Shown one piece after another: positions 41,909-50,129 of a DNA stretch of 64,000 nt. Below the pieces are notes generated by a model. The model had not been told where the DNA came from. It made no database searches and saw nothing but the letters and a program-made list of their open reading frames with translations. Position 1 is the first letter of the stretch. Each line of letters begins with the position of its first letter. The position numbers and the translations under genes are program-made. Origin of the DNA: Mycobacterium sp. ACS4054 (GTDB lineage: Bacteria > Actinomycetota > Actinomycetes > Mycobacteriales > Mycobacteriaceae); the NCBI RefSeq assembly GCF_001667275.1, contig NZ_LZHV01000064.1, positions 47,745 through 111,744 on the forward strand, in the 5' to 3' direction.

Positions 41909-43176
41909 GTGAAATCGATCGACGAGCTGGCCGCCGACCTGAACTTCACCACCGCGAAGACCGGCGGGCAGCGCTCGGTGACGTTCCTGCCGGACCCGCC
42001 GCGCTCGCCGCGGCGGTACACGGTGATCTCGGTCGACGATCACATCGTGGAGCCGCCCGACACGTTCACCGGCCGGCTGCCGCGCAAGTTGGCCGACCGG
42101 GCGCCCAAAGTCGTGGAGACCGACGGCGGGGGACAGACGTGGGTCTACGACGGACGGGAACTGCCCAACGTCGGATTCAACGCGGTCGTCGGCCGGCCGG
42201 TGGCCGAGTACGGCTTCGAGCCGGTCCGTTTCGACGAGATGCGCAGGGGCGCATGGGATATCCACGAGCGCGTCAGGGACATGGACCTCAACGGCATCTA
42301 CGCCTCGCTCAATTTCCCGTCGTTTCTGCCGGGATTCGCCGGCCAGCGCCTGCAGCAGGTGACCAGCGACCGCGATCTGGCGCTGGCCTCGGTGCGCGCG
42401 TGGAACGACTGGCACCTCGAGGTGTGGGCGGGCTCCTACCCCGAACGCATCATTCCCTGCCAATTGCCGTGGCTGCTGGACCCCGAGCTCGGCGCGCGGA
42501 TGATCTACGAGAACGCCGAGCGCGGTTTCCACGCCGTCACATTCAGCGAGAACCCCGCGATGCTGGGGTTACCGAGCATTCACTCCAAGCACTGGGACCC
42601 GATGATGGCGGCGTGCGCCGAGACGGACACGGTCGTCAACCTGCACATCGGGTCGTCGGGCTCTTCGCCGTCCACCACCGACGACGCGCCCCCGGACGTG
42701 CAGGGCGTGCTGTTCTTCGCCTACGCCATCTCGGCGGCCGTCGATTGGCTGTACTCGGGCCTGCCCAGCCGGTTCCCCAACCTGAAGATCTGCCTGTCGG
42801 AAGGCGGTATCGGGTGGGTGGCCGGGCTGCTCGATCGCCTCGACCACATGCTCAGCTATCACGCGATGTACGGCACCTGGGAAGCGCTCGGCGAAAGCCT
42901 GACTCCCGCGGAGGTTTTCACCGCAACTTCTGGTTCTGCGCGGTGGAGGACAAGTCGTCGTTCGTGCAACGCGACCGCATCGGCGTGGACAACATCATGC
43001 TGGAGGCCGACTACCCGCATTGCGACTCCACCTGGCCCCACACCCAACAGACGATCCACGAGCAGATCGGCGACCTGCCGCCCGACGTGATACGAAAGTT
43101 CAGCTGGGAGAACGCCTCTCGCCTGTATCGGCACCCGGTGCCGACAGAAGTGCAGCGTAACCCGGACGCGTTCTGA
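41909..43176 (+). pseudogene. Amidohydrolase-family metal enzyme, broken by a -1 frameshift near 42915-42919
   Basis: A TIM-barrel amidohydrolase related to mycobacterial aminocarboxymuconate-semialdehyde-decarboxylase-like enzymes. The first frame carries VISVDDHIVEPPD, the barrel (NLHIGSSG), and ends after GESLTPAEVF. The rest of the protein (RNFWFCAVEDKSSFVQRD, VDNIMLEADYPHCDSTWPH) continues in the -1 frame to 43176. The junction is GAGGTTTTCACC, where one base seems missing after the T4 run. Without correction the chain ends at 43090 with unrelated sequence. This is either a real loss of function or a sequencing error. The upstream partners appear intact. Confidence 0.85.
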
Positions 43177-43212
43177 TCTCCGGGGCATCGCTATCGCCGC
43201 AAGCGGCCCCCC

Positions 43213-43259
43213 TTGACCGACCTCCATTGCGTAAACTACGTTCAGTATGTACTAAACGT
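43213..43259 (+). promoter_or_regulatory. marR promoter with a 22-nt operator palindrome
   Basis: TTGACC (43213-43218) and TACGTT (43237-43242) are separated by 18 bp. The palindrome 43238-43259 has arms ACGTTCAGTA and TACTAAACGT around TG, 9 of 10 bases matching, and covers the -10 and start site. GGAGG (43263-43267) precedes the ATG. Autorepression by the MarR protein at 43271 is the simple reading. Confidence 0.6.
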
Positions 43260-43270
43260 AATGGAGGATC

Positions 43271-43741
43271 ATGTCGCCGGAAGAGTCCGAGTTCGTCGAC
43301 CGCCTGGGGCTGTTCTTCGAAATGCTCGGCGCCACCCGGACCATGGGCCGGCTATACGGGTGGCTGCTGATCTGCCATCCGCCCGAGCAGTCCTTGACCC
43401 AGCTGGCCGACGCGTTGTCGGTCAGCAAGGCTTCCATCAGCACCGTCGCCCGGCAGCTCCTCGAGGGCGGCATGGTGGAGCGGTTGCCCAGCCCGGACCG
43501 TCAACACCTCTACCGGGTCACGCCGGGCGGGTTCACCAGCGTGTTGGGAACGCAGCTCTCGCTGATGCGGCTGGGCATCGAACCCGCCGAGTTCGCGCTT
43601 TCCGTGCTGGATGAGGACCGGGCCGAACAGCGGCAGCGCGTCGAGGATTTCCGCGATTTCTGCGAGTTCTGCACCGATGCCTACCGCGAGAAGCTGATGC
43701 AGATGTGGACCGAATATCGGGCGGCAAGAAGGAAACCATGA
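43271..43741 (+). CDS. MarR/GbsR-type transcriptional regulator
   Basis: A 156-residue winged-helix regulator. The N-terminal helix (EFVDRLGLFFEMLGATRTMGRLYGWLLI) is the GbsR-type dimer arm; the recognition helix region is LTQLADALSVSKASISTVARQLLEGGMVERL, followed by a wing and a long C-terminal helix. Such proteins respond to small organic ligands. The strong palindrome upstream suggests it represses its own promoter and the methyltransferase, which begins inside its stop codon (ATGA). Confidence 0.9.
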   Translation: MSPEESEFVDRLGLFFEMLGATRTMGRLYGWLLICHPPEQSLTQLADALSVSKASISTVARQLLEGGMVERLPSPDRQHLYRVTPGGFTSVLGTQLSLMRLGIEPAEFALSVLDEDRAEQRQRVEDFRDFCEFCTDAYREKLMQMWTEYRAARRKP

Positions 43742-44562
43742 CCTCGACGGAGAAGGTCGACTGCACCGGCGTGCCGTGGGGCTCGGTGGAGTGGACAAAC
43801 CTCGTCACGCTGTACCTTCGCGCCCACGAAAGCCGCTCGCGCCGGCCTATTTTGGGCGACAGGGCGGCCGCGGAAGCGGTGGAGCGCATCGACTACGACT
43901 TCAAGCGAATCCATCGCAGCTCGCTGCCGGCCTCCAACCAATACCTGGTCGCGTTGCGGGCCAAGCGGCTCGACGACTGGTGCGCCGATTTCCTGCGGCG
44001 TCACCCCGACGCCGTGGTGCTGCACCTGGGCTGCGGCCTGGACGGCCGCGCGTTCCGGCTCGCCGTGCCGCCATCGGTTTCCTGGTTCGACGTCGACCAG
44101 CCGGGTGTCATCGAGCTCCGGCGCCGGCTCTACCACGACACCGAGCGCTACCGCATGATCGGCTCGTCGGTGACCGACCCGCGGTGGCTGGAGCAGACGC
44201 CGACCGGGCGCCCCACGCTGGTGATCGCCGAGGGCCTGCTGATGTATCTGGCACAGGACGAGGTTCGGCGGCTGCTGCAGCGCCTGACGGACCGATTCCA
44301 AAGTGGCGAAATGCATTTCGACACGCTGTCGGCACTGGCGCCGTTGCTGTCAAAGGCGTTCACCAGGGGCATCATCAAGTGGGGCATCCGCGACGCGCGG
44401 GCCCTTCAGGCGTGGAACCCGCGGCTGCGGCTGCTCGAGCAGACCTCGACGCTGGCCGGCTACCGGCAGATCGACTCGACGCCGGTGCGGCTGATCTATC
44501 AGGTCATGTGGGTGGCGGGCGCCCGCAACTACGACGTGCTCAATCGCTTCGAATACTCATAG
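43738..44562 (+). CDS. SAM-dependent methyltransferase (LCMT/O-methyltransferase type)
   Basis: A 274-residue class I methyltransferase of the leucine-carboxyl-methyltransferase-like group common in mycobacteria. The SAM-binding motif VVLHLGCGLDGRAFR is followed by WFDVDQPGVIELRR, and the substrate-side motif is VIAEGLLMYL. Such proteins methylate carboxyl or hydroxyl groups of small lipids or polyketides. It is overlapped by its regulator (ATGA) and its last 6 bp overlap the end of the nitronate monooxygenase gene on the other strand. Its substrate is unknown; the MarR protein may respond to it. Confidence 0.9.
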   Translation: MTSTEKVDCTGVPWGSVEWTNLVTLYLRAHESRSRRPILGDRAAAEAVERIDYDFKRIHRSSLPASNQYLVALRAKRLDDWCADFLRRHPDAVVLHLGCGLDGRAFRLAVPPSVSWFDVDQPGVIELRRRLYHDTERYRMIGSSVTDPRWLEQTPTGRPTLVIAEGLLMYLAQDEVRRLLQRLTDRFQSGEMHFDTLSALAPLLSKAFTRGIIKWGIRDARALQAWNPRLRLLEQTSTLAGYRQIDSTPVRLIYQVMWVAGARNYDVLNRFEYS

Positions 44563-45576
44563 GCCGGAAGCCAACCGCCGCAGAATAACCGAGGTGGGTT
44601 CCGCGGTGGCGTTCCGGTATCCGGTGCCCGCCCACAGGTGGACGTAGTCGGGCTTGCCCGCCGCGGCCGCGGCCTTGCGCAGCGGGCTGGTGAGGTAGTG
44701 GATGGCCGGATAACCCAGCGGTGCCTGCGCCTCGTGGGCGTCGATGAACGCGTTGCGCAGACCGCGAGCGGGGCGGCCGGTGAACGCGTGCGTGAGGACC
44801 GTCTCGGTGTACGCGGGATCGGTCAGCGCCGCCCGATGTGTGGCGGAAGCGCCGCTTTCGTCCGCGCGCAGCAGCACCGTTCCCACGGCGGCCGCGGCGG
44901 CACCCGCGCGGATCACCTCGGCGACCGCCGGCGGGGTGGCAAGCCCGCCGGCGGCGATCACCGGCAGCGGCACCGCCGCGACGATCCGTTCGACCAACTC
45001 GGCGATCGGCACCGGCGTCAACGGCTTCCGCGGCGACAGCGTGCTCGAGTGTCCGCCGGCCGCCGCCGCCTGCACGGCGAGCGCGTCGACCCCGGCGTCG
45101 CGCGCCTGCACCGCCTCCTCGGGCGTCGTCACCGTCTGCGCCACCACGGTGCCGGCCTTGCGCAACGCGGCGAGGACGCTGCGCGGCGGGATGCCGAAGG
45201 TGAACGACACCAGCGGTACCGGGTCGTCGAGCAGCAGCGCGACCTTCTCGTCGAACTTGTCGGTGTCCTCGATCGGGTCCGGGGGCAGGGTCAGCCCGAA
45301 CTGATCGGCGTCGCGCTGGACGATCGCGGCGTACGTCCGGTAGCTCGCGGGGTCGATCGGCAGCGGGTTGGGCGCAAAGAGGTTGATACCGAACGGGATT
45401 CCTTCCGAGCGGATCTCTTTGAGCTCGGCCTCGACGGCCTCCACGGTCTTGTAGCCGGCGGCTAGCATGCCGAGACCGCCCGCGCGCGTGGCGGCCGACA
45501 CCATGGCCGGGGTGGTCGGGCCGCCCGCCATCGGGGCGGCGACCAGCGGAATGGACATTTCGAACGGTGCCAGCAT
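44557..45576 (-). CDS. Nitronate monooxygenase (2-nitropropane dioxygenase family)
   Basis: A 339-residue FMN-binding TIM-barrel enzyme. It has the N-terminal VAAPMAGGPTTPAMVSAA, the FMN phosphate site in DALAVQAAAAGGHSST, PVIAAGGLATPPAVAEV and VGTVLLRADESGA, and the general shape of mycobacterial nitronate monooxygenases and related FMN oxidoreductases. I prefer ATG 45576 because GGGAGGG lies just upstream; a GTG 21 nt earlier would add seven residues. The usual catalytic His-like residue is likely that in AAAAGGHSS. It detoxifies nitroalkanes in many bacteria, but the role here is unproven. Confidence 0.87.
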   Translation of the reverse strand: MLAPFEMSIPLVAAPMAGGPTTPAMVSAATRAGGLGMLAAGYKTVEAVEAELKEIRSEGIPFGINLFAPNPLPIDPASYRTYAAIVQRDADQFGLTLPPDPIEDTDKFDEKVALLLDDPVPLVSFTFGIPPRSVLAALRKAGTVVAQTVTTPEEAVQARDAGVDALAVQAAAAGGHSSTLSPRKPLTPVPIAELVERIVAAVPLPVIAAGGLATPPAVAEVIRAGAAAAAVGTVLLRADESGASATHRAALTDPAYTETVLTHAFTGRPARGLRNAFIDAHEAQAPLGYPAIHYLTSPLRKAAAAAGKPDYVHLWAGTGYRNATAEPTSVILRRLASGL

Positions 45577-45689
45577 CTCCAGCCCTCCCGACGACACAGT
45601 GCGGGCGCGGATAGCGCCGCCCCGAGAATAACGACGACCCGACGCGGCAGCATTCCGCCCGGACTCGGCACCTGGCAGGATGCTTCAGC

Positions 45690-47291
45690 GTGAAGAGGCC
45701 CAACTTCCTCGTGATCGTGGCGGACGACCTCGGTTTTTCGGACATCGGCGCGTTCGGCGGCGAAATCGACACGCCCAATCTCGACCGGCTCGCGCACGCG
45801 GGCATCCGGTTCACCGATTTCCATTCCGCGCCGGCGTGTTCGCCGACCCGGGCGATGCTGATGACGGGCACGGACCACCACATCGCGGGCATCGGCACCA
45901 TGCTGGAGGTCGCCGGCCCCGCCTTCCGCGGCGCGCCCGGTTACGAGGGTTACCTCAACGACCGGGTGGTGGCGTTGCCGGAACTGCTGCGCGACGCCGG
46001 ATACCTGACGCTGATGTCGGGCAAGTGGCACCTGGGCGCCACCATCGAGACGTCGCCCTGGGCCCGCGGGTTCGACCGCTCGTTCGCGTTGCTGCCCGCG
46101 GGGGCCAGCCACTTCGGTGGCGGAGGGGCACGCAGCTTCTCGCCCGTGCCAACGCTTTACACCGAGGACGATCAATTCGTCACCGTCGGCGACGACTTCT
46201 ACTCGTCGGACTTCTACACCGACAAGCTGTTGCAATACTTCAGCGAACGCGCACCCGACGACGACCGGCCGTTCTTCGCGTATCTGCCCTTCCAGGCCCC
46301 GCACTGGCCGCTGCAGGCGCCGGACGAATCGATCGCGAAATATCGTGGCCGCTACGACGCCGGGCCGGACGCGCTTCGCGACGAGCGACTGGCGGCGCTC
46401 AAGCGGCTGGACCTGTGCCCGCCGGATGTCGAGGCGCACCCGGTCGTTGCGGACGGCGCGCCGGAATGGGCCGACATGACCGACGAGCAGCGGGCGGTGT
46501 CGGCCCGCAGCATGGAGGTCTACGCCGGGATGGTCGACCGGATGGACTGGAACATCGGCCGGGTCATCGATTACCTGTCGGAGCGCGGCGAGCTCGACGA
46601 CACCGTCGTCATCTTCCTGTCCGACAACGGCGCCGAGGGCGCCATCGTCGAGGCGATGCCGCTGCACGGTCCGCGAATCGCCGCCCAGATCGAAAAGCAT
46701 TGCGACAACAGCCTGGACAACCTCGGCCGGCCCTCCTCGTTCATCTGGTACGGGCCGCGCTGGGCGCAAGCGGCCACCGCGCCGTCGCGCCTGCACAAGG
46801 CGTTCACCACCGAAGGCGGCATCCGCGTGGTCGGTTTCGTGACCTGGCCGGGGTTTGAGCGGCGCCAAGAGATCGGCACCGCGTTCAGCACCGTGATGGA
46901 CATCGCCCCCACGGTGCTCGAACTGGCCGGGGCCGTTCACCCCGGCACGGTCTACCGCGGGCGCGAGGTGGCGCCCGTCCGCGGCCGCTCCCTGGTGCCC
47001 TACCTGTCCGGCGGCGCGGAGGCGGTCCACGACGCCGACACCGGCACGGGCTGGGAGTTGTTCGGCCGCCGGGCAATTCGCCAGGGGGACTGGAAGGCGC
47101 TGCACCTGCCCGCACCGTACGGTCCGGGCGACTGGCAGCTGTACGACCTCGCCTCGGATCCGGGCGAAATCCACGACCTGGCCGGCTCGCGCCCGGAGAA
47201 GCTGGCCGAGCTGTTGGCGCTCTGGGACCGTTATGTCGCGGAGACCGGTGTGATCCTCGATCCCGTCTCCGTATTCGATGTTGAATTCTGA
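45690..47291 (+). CDS. Arylsulfatase (formylglycine type)
   Basis: A 533-residue sulfatase. The catalytic motif CSPTRAMLMTG begins at Cys 50, which must be converted to formylglycine by the FGE enzyme. Other signature parts are the metal-binding VADDLGFSDIG, SGKWHLGA and FLSDNGAEG. It removes sulfate from esters, giving the cell sulfate or phenol/alcohol products. There is no clear signal peptide, so a cytosolic enzyme is likely, as for mycobacterial AtsA. GTG 45690 is the start; the next gene overlaps its stop by one base, so the FAD enzyme is probably co-translated. Confidence 0.92.
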   Translation: MKRPNFLVIVADDLGFSDIGAFGGEIDTPNLDRLAHAGIRFTDFHSAPACSPTRAMLMTGTDHHIAGIGTMLEVAGPAFRGAPGYEGYLNDRVVALPELLRDAGYLTLMSGKWHLGATIETSPWARGFDRSFALLPAGASHFGGGGARSFSPVPTLYTEDDQFVTVGDDFYSSDFYTDKLLQYFSERAPDDDRPFFAYLPFQAPHWPLQAPDESIAKYRGRYDAGPDALRDERLAALKRLDLCPPDVEAHPVVADGAPEWADMTDEQRAVSARSMEVYAGMVDRMDWNIGRVIDYLSERGELDDTVVIFLSDNGAEGAIVEAMPLHGPRIAAQIEKHCDNSLDNLGRPSSFIWYGPRWAQAATAPSRLHKAFTTEGGIRVVGFVTWPGFERRQEIGTAFSTVMDIAPTVLELAGAVHPGTVYRGREVAPVRGRSLVPYLSGGAEAVHDADTGTGWELFGRRAIRQGDWKALHLPAPYGPGDWQLYDLASDPGEIHDLAGSRPEKLAELLALWDRYVAETGVILDPVSVFDVEF

Positions 47292-48514
47292 TGGCTGACA
47301 ACACGACGTGCGCGATCATCGGCGGCGGCCCGGCCGGCATGGTGCTCGGGCTGCTGCTGGCCCGGGCGGGCGTGCAGGTCACGCTGATGGAAAAGCATGG
47401 CGACTTCCTGCGCGACTTCCGCGGCGACACGGTTCATCCGACCACCATGCGCCTCCTCGACGAGCTCGGCTTGTGGGAACCCTTCTCGGCCTTGCCTTTT
47501 ACCGAGGTGCGCACCGCGAAGCTCGAATCCAACGGGCGATCGGTGACCTACGTCGACTTCGAACGGTTGCGCCAGCCCCATCCCTTCGTCGCGATGGTGC
47601 CGCAGTGGGACCTGCTCAACCTGCTCGCCGATGCGGCCCAGGCGGAACCGAACTTCTCGCTGCGGATGAACACCGAGGTGACCGGGCTGTTGTGGGAGGC
47701 CGGCCGGGTCGCCGGGGTGCGTTACCGGGGGCCCGACGGCGAGGGCGAATTGCGGGCGGAATTGACGGTTGCGTGCGACGGCCGCTGGTCGATCGCGCGT
47801 CAGGAGGCCGGGCTGAAGGCGCGCGAGTTCCCGGTGAAGTTCGACGTGTGGTGGTTTCGGTTGCCCCACAAGGAAGACGTGGAATACTCGTTCCTCCCTC
47901 GCCTCGGTCCGGGCAAGGGTCTTGCCGTGATCCCGCGCGAGCGCTACTTCCAGATCGCCTATTTGGGGCCCAAGGGCACCGACGCCCAGTTGCGGGCGCG
48001 CGGCATCGAAGCGTTTCGGCAGGACGTCGCGGAGTTGCTGCCCGACATGCCCGAGTCGGTGGCGGCGCTGCAATCCATGGACGACGTCAAGCATCTGGAC
48101 GTGCATGTGAATCGGCTGCGCCGCTGGCACACCGACGGGTTGCTGTGCATCGGCGACGCCGCACACGCGATGTCGCCGCTCGGCGGCGTCGGCATCAACC
48201 TGGCGATCCAGGATGCGGTCGCGGCCGCGACCATCCTGGCCGAACCGCTGCGACGGCATCGCGTCGGCGATCGCGAACTCGCCGCGGTGCACCGCCGGCG
48301 CGTCCTGCCCACGGTGGTGACGCAATTGGTGCAGCAGGTGCTGCACCGCGTGTTGCTCGGGCCGTTGCTGCGCGGCGCCGACCCCACGCCGCCATCGGCA
48401 TTCCTAGGCCTGATGCAACGGCTGCCGTGGCTCTCGGTCGTGCCGGCCTACTTCGTCGGTGTCGGGGTGTTACCGGAGCACGCGCCGGCGTTCGCCCGCC
48501 GCGGAAACGGCTGA
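47291..48514 (+). CDS. FAD-dependent hydroxylase (PHBH/UbiH type)
   Basis: A 407-residue group A flavoprotein monooxygenase. The dinucleotide motif CAIIGGGPAGMVLGLLLARAG is at the N-terminus, the second FAD motif GDAAHAMSPLGGVGINLAIQD is in the C-terminal half, and the middle contains the DG motif VACDGRWS. Such enzymes hydroxylate aromatic rings with NAD(P)H and O2. The start overlaps the sulfatase stop, which suggests a joint role: desulfation of an aryl sulfate followed by ring hydroxylation. The substrate is not known. Confidence 0.87.
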   Translation: MADNTTCAIIGGGPAGMVLGLLLARAGVQVTLMEKHGDFLRDFRGDTVHPTTMRLLDELGLWEPFSALPFTEVRTAKLESNGRSVTYVDFERLRQPHPFVAMVPQWDLLNLLADAAQAEPNFSLRMNTEVTGLLWEAGRVAGVRYRGPDGEGELRAELTVACDGRWSIARQEAGLKAREFPVKFDVWWFRLPHKEDVEYSFLPRLGPGKGLAVIPRERYFQIAYLGPKGTDAQLRARGIEAFRQDVAELLPDMPESVAALQSMDDVKHLDVHVNRLRRWHTDGLLCIGDAAHAMSPLGGVGINLAIQDAVAAATILAEPLRRHRVGDRELAAVHRRRVLPTVVTQLVQQVLHRVLLGPLLRGADPTPPSAFLGLMQRLPWLSVVPAYFVGVGVLPEHAPAFARRGNG

Positions 48515-48645
48515 TCGGGGCGGGCCGAGTCTAGGCAGGTCGGAAGCCCTCGAACGCGGGCGCGGTTTGCTAGGTCGCGATCGCGGGTACTCTTCTCGGG
48601 ACAATTTGGGGGTCGTGAGATCGGTCCATCCCCGCACACCGCGGA

Positions 48646-48660
48646 CTTCCCTATGGGAAG
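48646..48660 (+). other. 15-nt hairpin CTTCCC-TAT-GGGAAG in a 5' untranslated region
   Basis: Perfect 6-bp arms with a 3-nt loop end about 10 nt before the ribosome-binding site of the small secreted protein gene (GAGAGGAGG). It could protect the mRNA or tune translation; the arms are not followed by a T run, so it is not a terminator. Confidence 0.5.
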
Positions 48661-48687
48661 CCACGGGACCGAGAGGAGGCCAGCAGA

Positions 48688-48936
48688 GTGAACGTCAAGA
48701 AATTCGCAGGTAAGACCGCGATCGTCGGCGCGTTGAGCGCGGCGGCGCTCGGGCTTGGTACGGGTATGGCGCAGGCGCACCCGGGTCCGTGGCCGCCGCC
48801 GGTTCCGCCGGGCCCGCACGTCGTGGACAACGGTCATTGGAACCCGCTGCCGCCTGGGCAGGTCAAGCAGATTTGTCCCTGGCAGTCGCCGCCCGGTCAG
48901 TGGATTGGCGGCCCGCACGGGGTTCCCTGCACGTAG
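48688..48936 (+). CDS. Small secreted Pro-rich protein (82 aa)
   Basis: An 82-residue exported protein with a clear Sec signal (KTAIVGALSAAALGLGTGMAQA, cleavage before HPGPW). The short mature part is Pro- and Gly-rich: PPPVPPGPHVVDNGHWNPLPPGQ, with two cysteines in QICPWQSPPGQW and GVPCT that may form a disulfide. Related small proteins occur in many mycobacteria, but I know no function for them. The GTG has a strong GAGAGGAGG upstream and a 5' hairpin; a perfect-stem terminator follows the stop. Confidence 0.85.
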   Translation: MNVKKFAGKTAIVGALSAAALGLGTGMAQAHPGPWPPPVPPGPHVVDNGHWNPLPPGQVKQICPWQSPPGQWIGGPHGVPCT

Positions 48937-48948
48937 TTCAACCCGGCT

Positions 48949-48981
48949 GACGTCCGCCTCGCCGCGCGCGGGGCGGACGTC
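48949..48981 (+). terminator. Intrinsic-type terminator with a 10-bp stem
   Basis: Arms GACGTCCGCC (48949-48958) and GGCGGACGTC (48972-48981) are perfectly complementary around a 13-nt GC-rich loop, starting 12 bp after the stop of the small secreted protein gene. No T run follows, as is common for mycobacterial stem-only terminators. It also separates that gene from the metallopeptidase. Confidence 0.75.
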
Positions 48982-49039
48982 GGCGTGTCCGGAGCTTTCT
49001 CGCGTCAACCGCGATACGGGCGTCGTCATACCTGCCACG

Positions 49040-50119
49040 ATGGTTCCCGTGCGCGCATTCGCCTGCCCGGTCTGTCGGGGCTTCGCCCCGTTCGAATCGC
49101 TGCGCTGCCCGAACTGCTCGGCCGAACTGGGTCTGCATGTGCAGAGCCGGGCGATGGTCGCGATTCCGTCGGGCACGGCACTCATCGACGGCCAAATGTG
49201 GCTCCGGTGCACCAGATCCGCCGCGCTGGGTTGCAACTGGCTGGTGCCGGAGGAGGTGGAGGTCGGCGGGCAGCGGGGGCGATGTCTCGCCGATTCGCTG
49301 ATCCGCCGCGAGCCCGAGGCGGACGACACCATCGCGGTCGAAAAGCTGGGGTCCACGGTAATTGCGTTGCGGCGCTTGGTCTATCAGCTCATTGACAACG
49401 GGCTACCCGTCGAGCCGTACTGGCGCGAACCTGGCGGTCTGGCGTTCGACCTGGTGTCCAGTTACAGCGGCGGCGAGCGCGTGTCGATTGGGCACGCCGG
49501 CGGCGTGATCACCATCGATCTCGTCGAGTCGTTGGACGCATACCGTGAATCGCTGCGGGTGCACCTCGGTGAGCCCTACCGCACGATGCTCGGTCACTTC
49601 CGCCACGAGGTCGGGCACTACTACCAGAGCATTCTCGTCGAGCGGGAGCCCGGCGCGGGGCGCTACCTCGATGAATGCCGCGAAATCTTCGGCGACGAGC
49701 GCGCCGACTACCAGAGCGAGATCGCGCGGCACTACAAATTAGGCGCGCCCGCGGACTGGAGCGGGTCCTTCATCTCCGAATACGCCACGATGCATCCCTG
49801 GGAGGATTTCGCCGAGTGCTTCGCGCACTACCTGCACATCACCGACATCGTCGACACCTCGTACGAGGCGGGACTCGTCCTGCACGCCGACAGGGTTCGC
49901 TTCTCCTTCGCACGGGACATCGTCCCGCACGCACAGCACGACGATACGTCGATTGAGGAACTCTTGGATGACTGGAAGTGGTTGTCGCTCTTCTTCAATC
50001 GGGTGAACGCAGCGATGGGCAAGAATCCGCTCTACCCGTTCGAGATCCGGCCACCGGTGGTCCGCAAACTTGCGTTCGTGCACAAACTGATCCGGGAGAC
50101 CGCGCTCAGGAGTCGGTGA
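49040..50119 (+). CDS. Zinc metallopeptidase (putative zinc-binding, HExxH) with N-terminal zinc ribbon
   Basis: A 359-residue protein of the PF15887-like putative zinc-binding metallopeptidase type. Two CxxC pairs at the start (CPVC 9-12, CPNC 23-26) form a zinc ribbon, with additional cysteines in WLRCTRSAALGCNW. The catalytic HEVGH is at 189-193, and a Glu in HPWEDFAECFAHYLH is the likely third ligand. The protein has no signal sequence, so it is probably cytoplasmic. GTG 49049 is an alternative start. It is followed 10 bp later by a class II amidotransferase, so the two probably form an operon, perhaps acting on the same peptide or amide. Confidence 0.85.
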   Translation: MVPVRAFACPVCRGFAPFESLRCPNCSAELGLHVQSRAMVAIPSGTALIDGQMWLRCTRSAALGCNWLVPEEVEVGGQRGRCLADSLIRREPEADDTIAVEKLGSTVIALRRLVYQLIDNGLPVEPYWREPGGLAFDLVSSYSGGERVSIGHAGGVITIDLVESLDAYRESLRVHLGEPYRTMLGHFRHEVGHYYQSILVEREPGAGRYLDECREIFGDERADYQSEIARHYKLGAPADWSGSFISEYATMHPWEDFAECFAHYLHITDIVDTSYEAGLVLHADRVRFSFARDIVPHAQHDDTSIEELLDDWKWLSLFFNRVNAAMGKNPLYPFEIRPPVVRKLAFVHKLIRETALRSR

Positions 50120-50129
50120 GGAGAGGCAG

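Noticed and set aside
42911..42922. Programmed -1 frameshifting in the amidohydrolase gene
   Set aside because: GGTTTTCA does not form a standard X-XXY-YYZ slippery heptamer and no downstream pseudoknot is evident. An indel in a homopolymer run is simpler.
43238..43259. KstR or KstR2 binding site at the marR promoter
   Set aside because: The palindrome lacks the AACnnGTT core of KstR and the CAAGnnCTTG core of KstR2; binding by the adjacent MarR protein is more likely.
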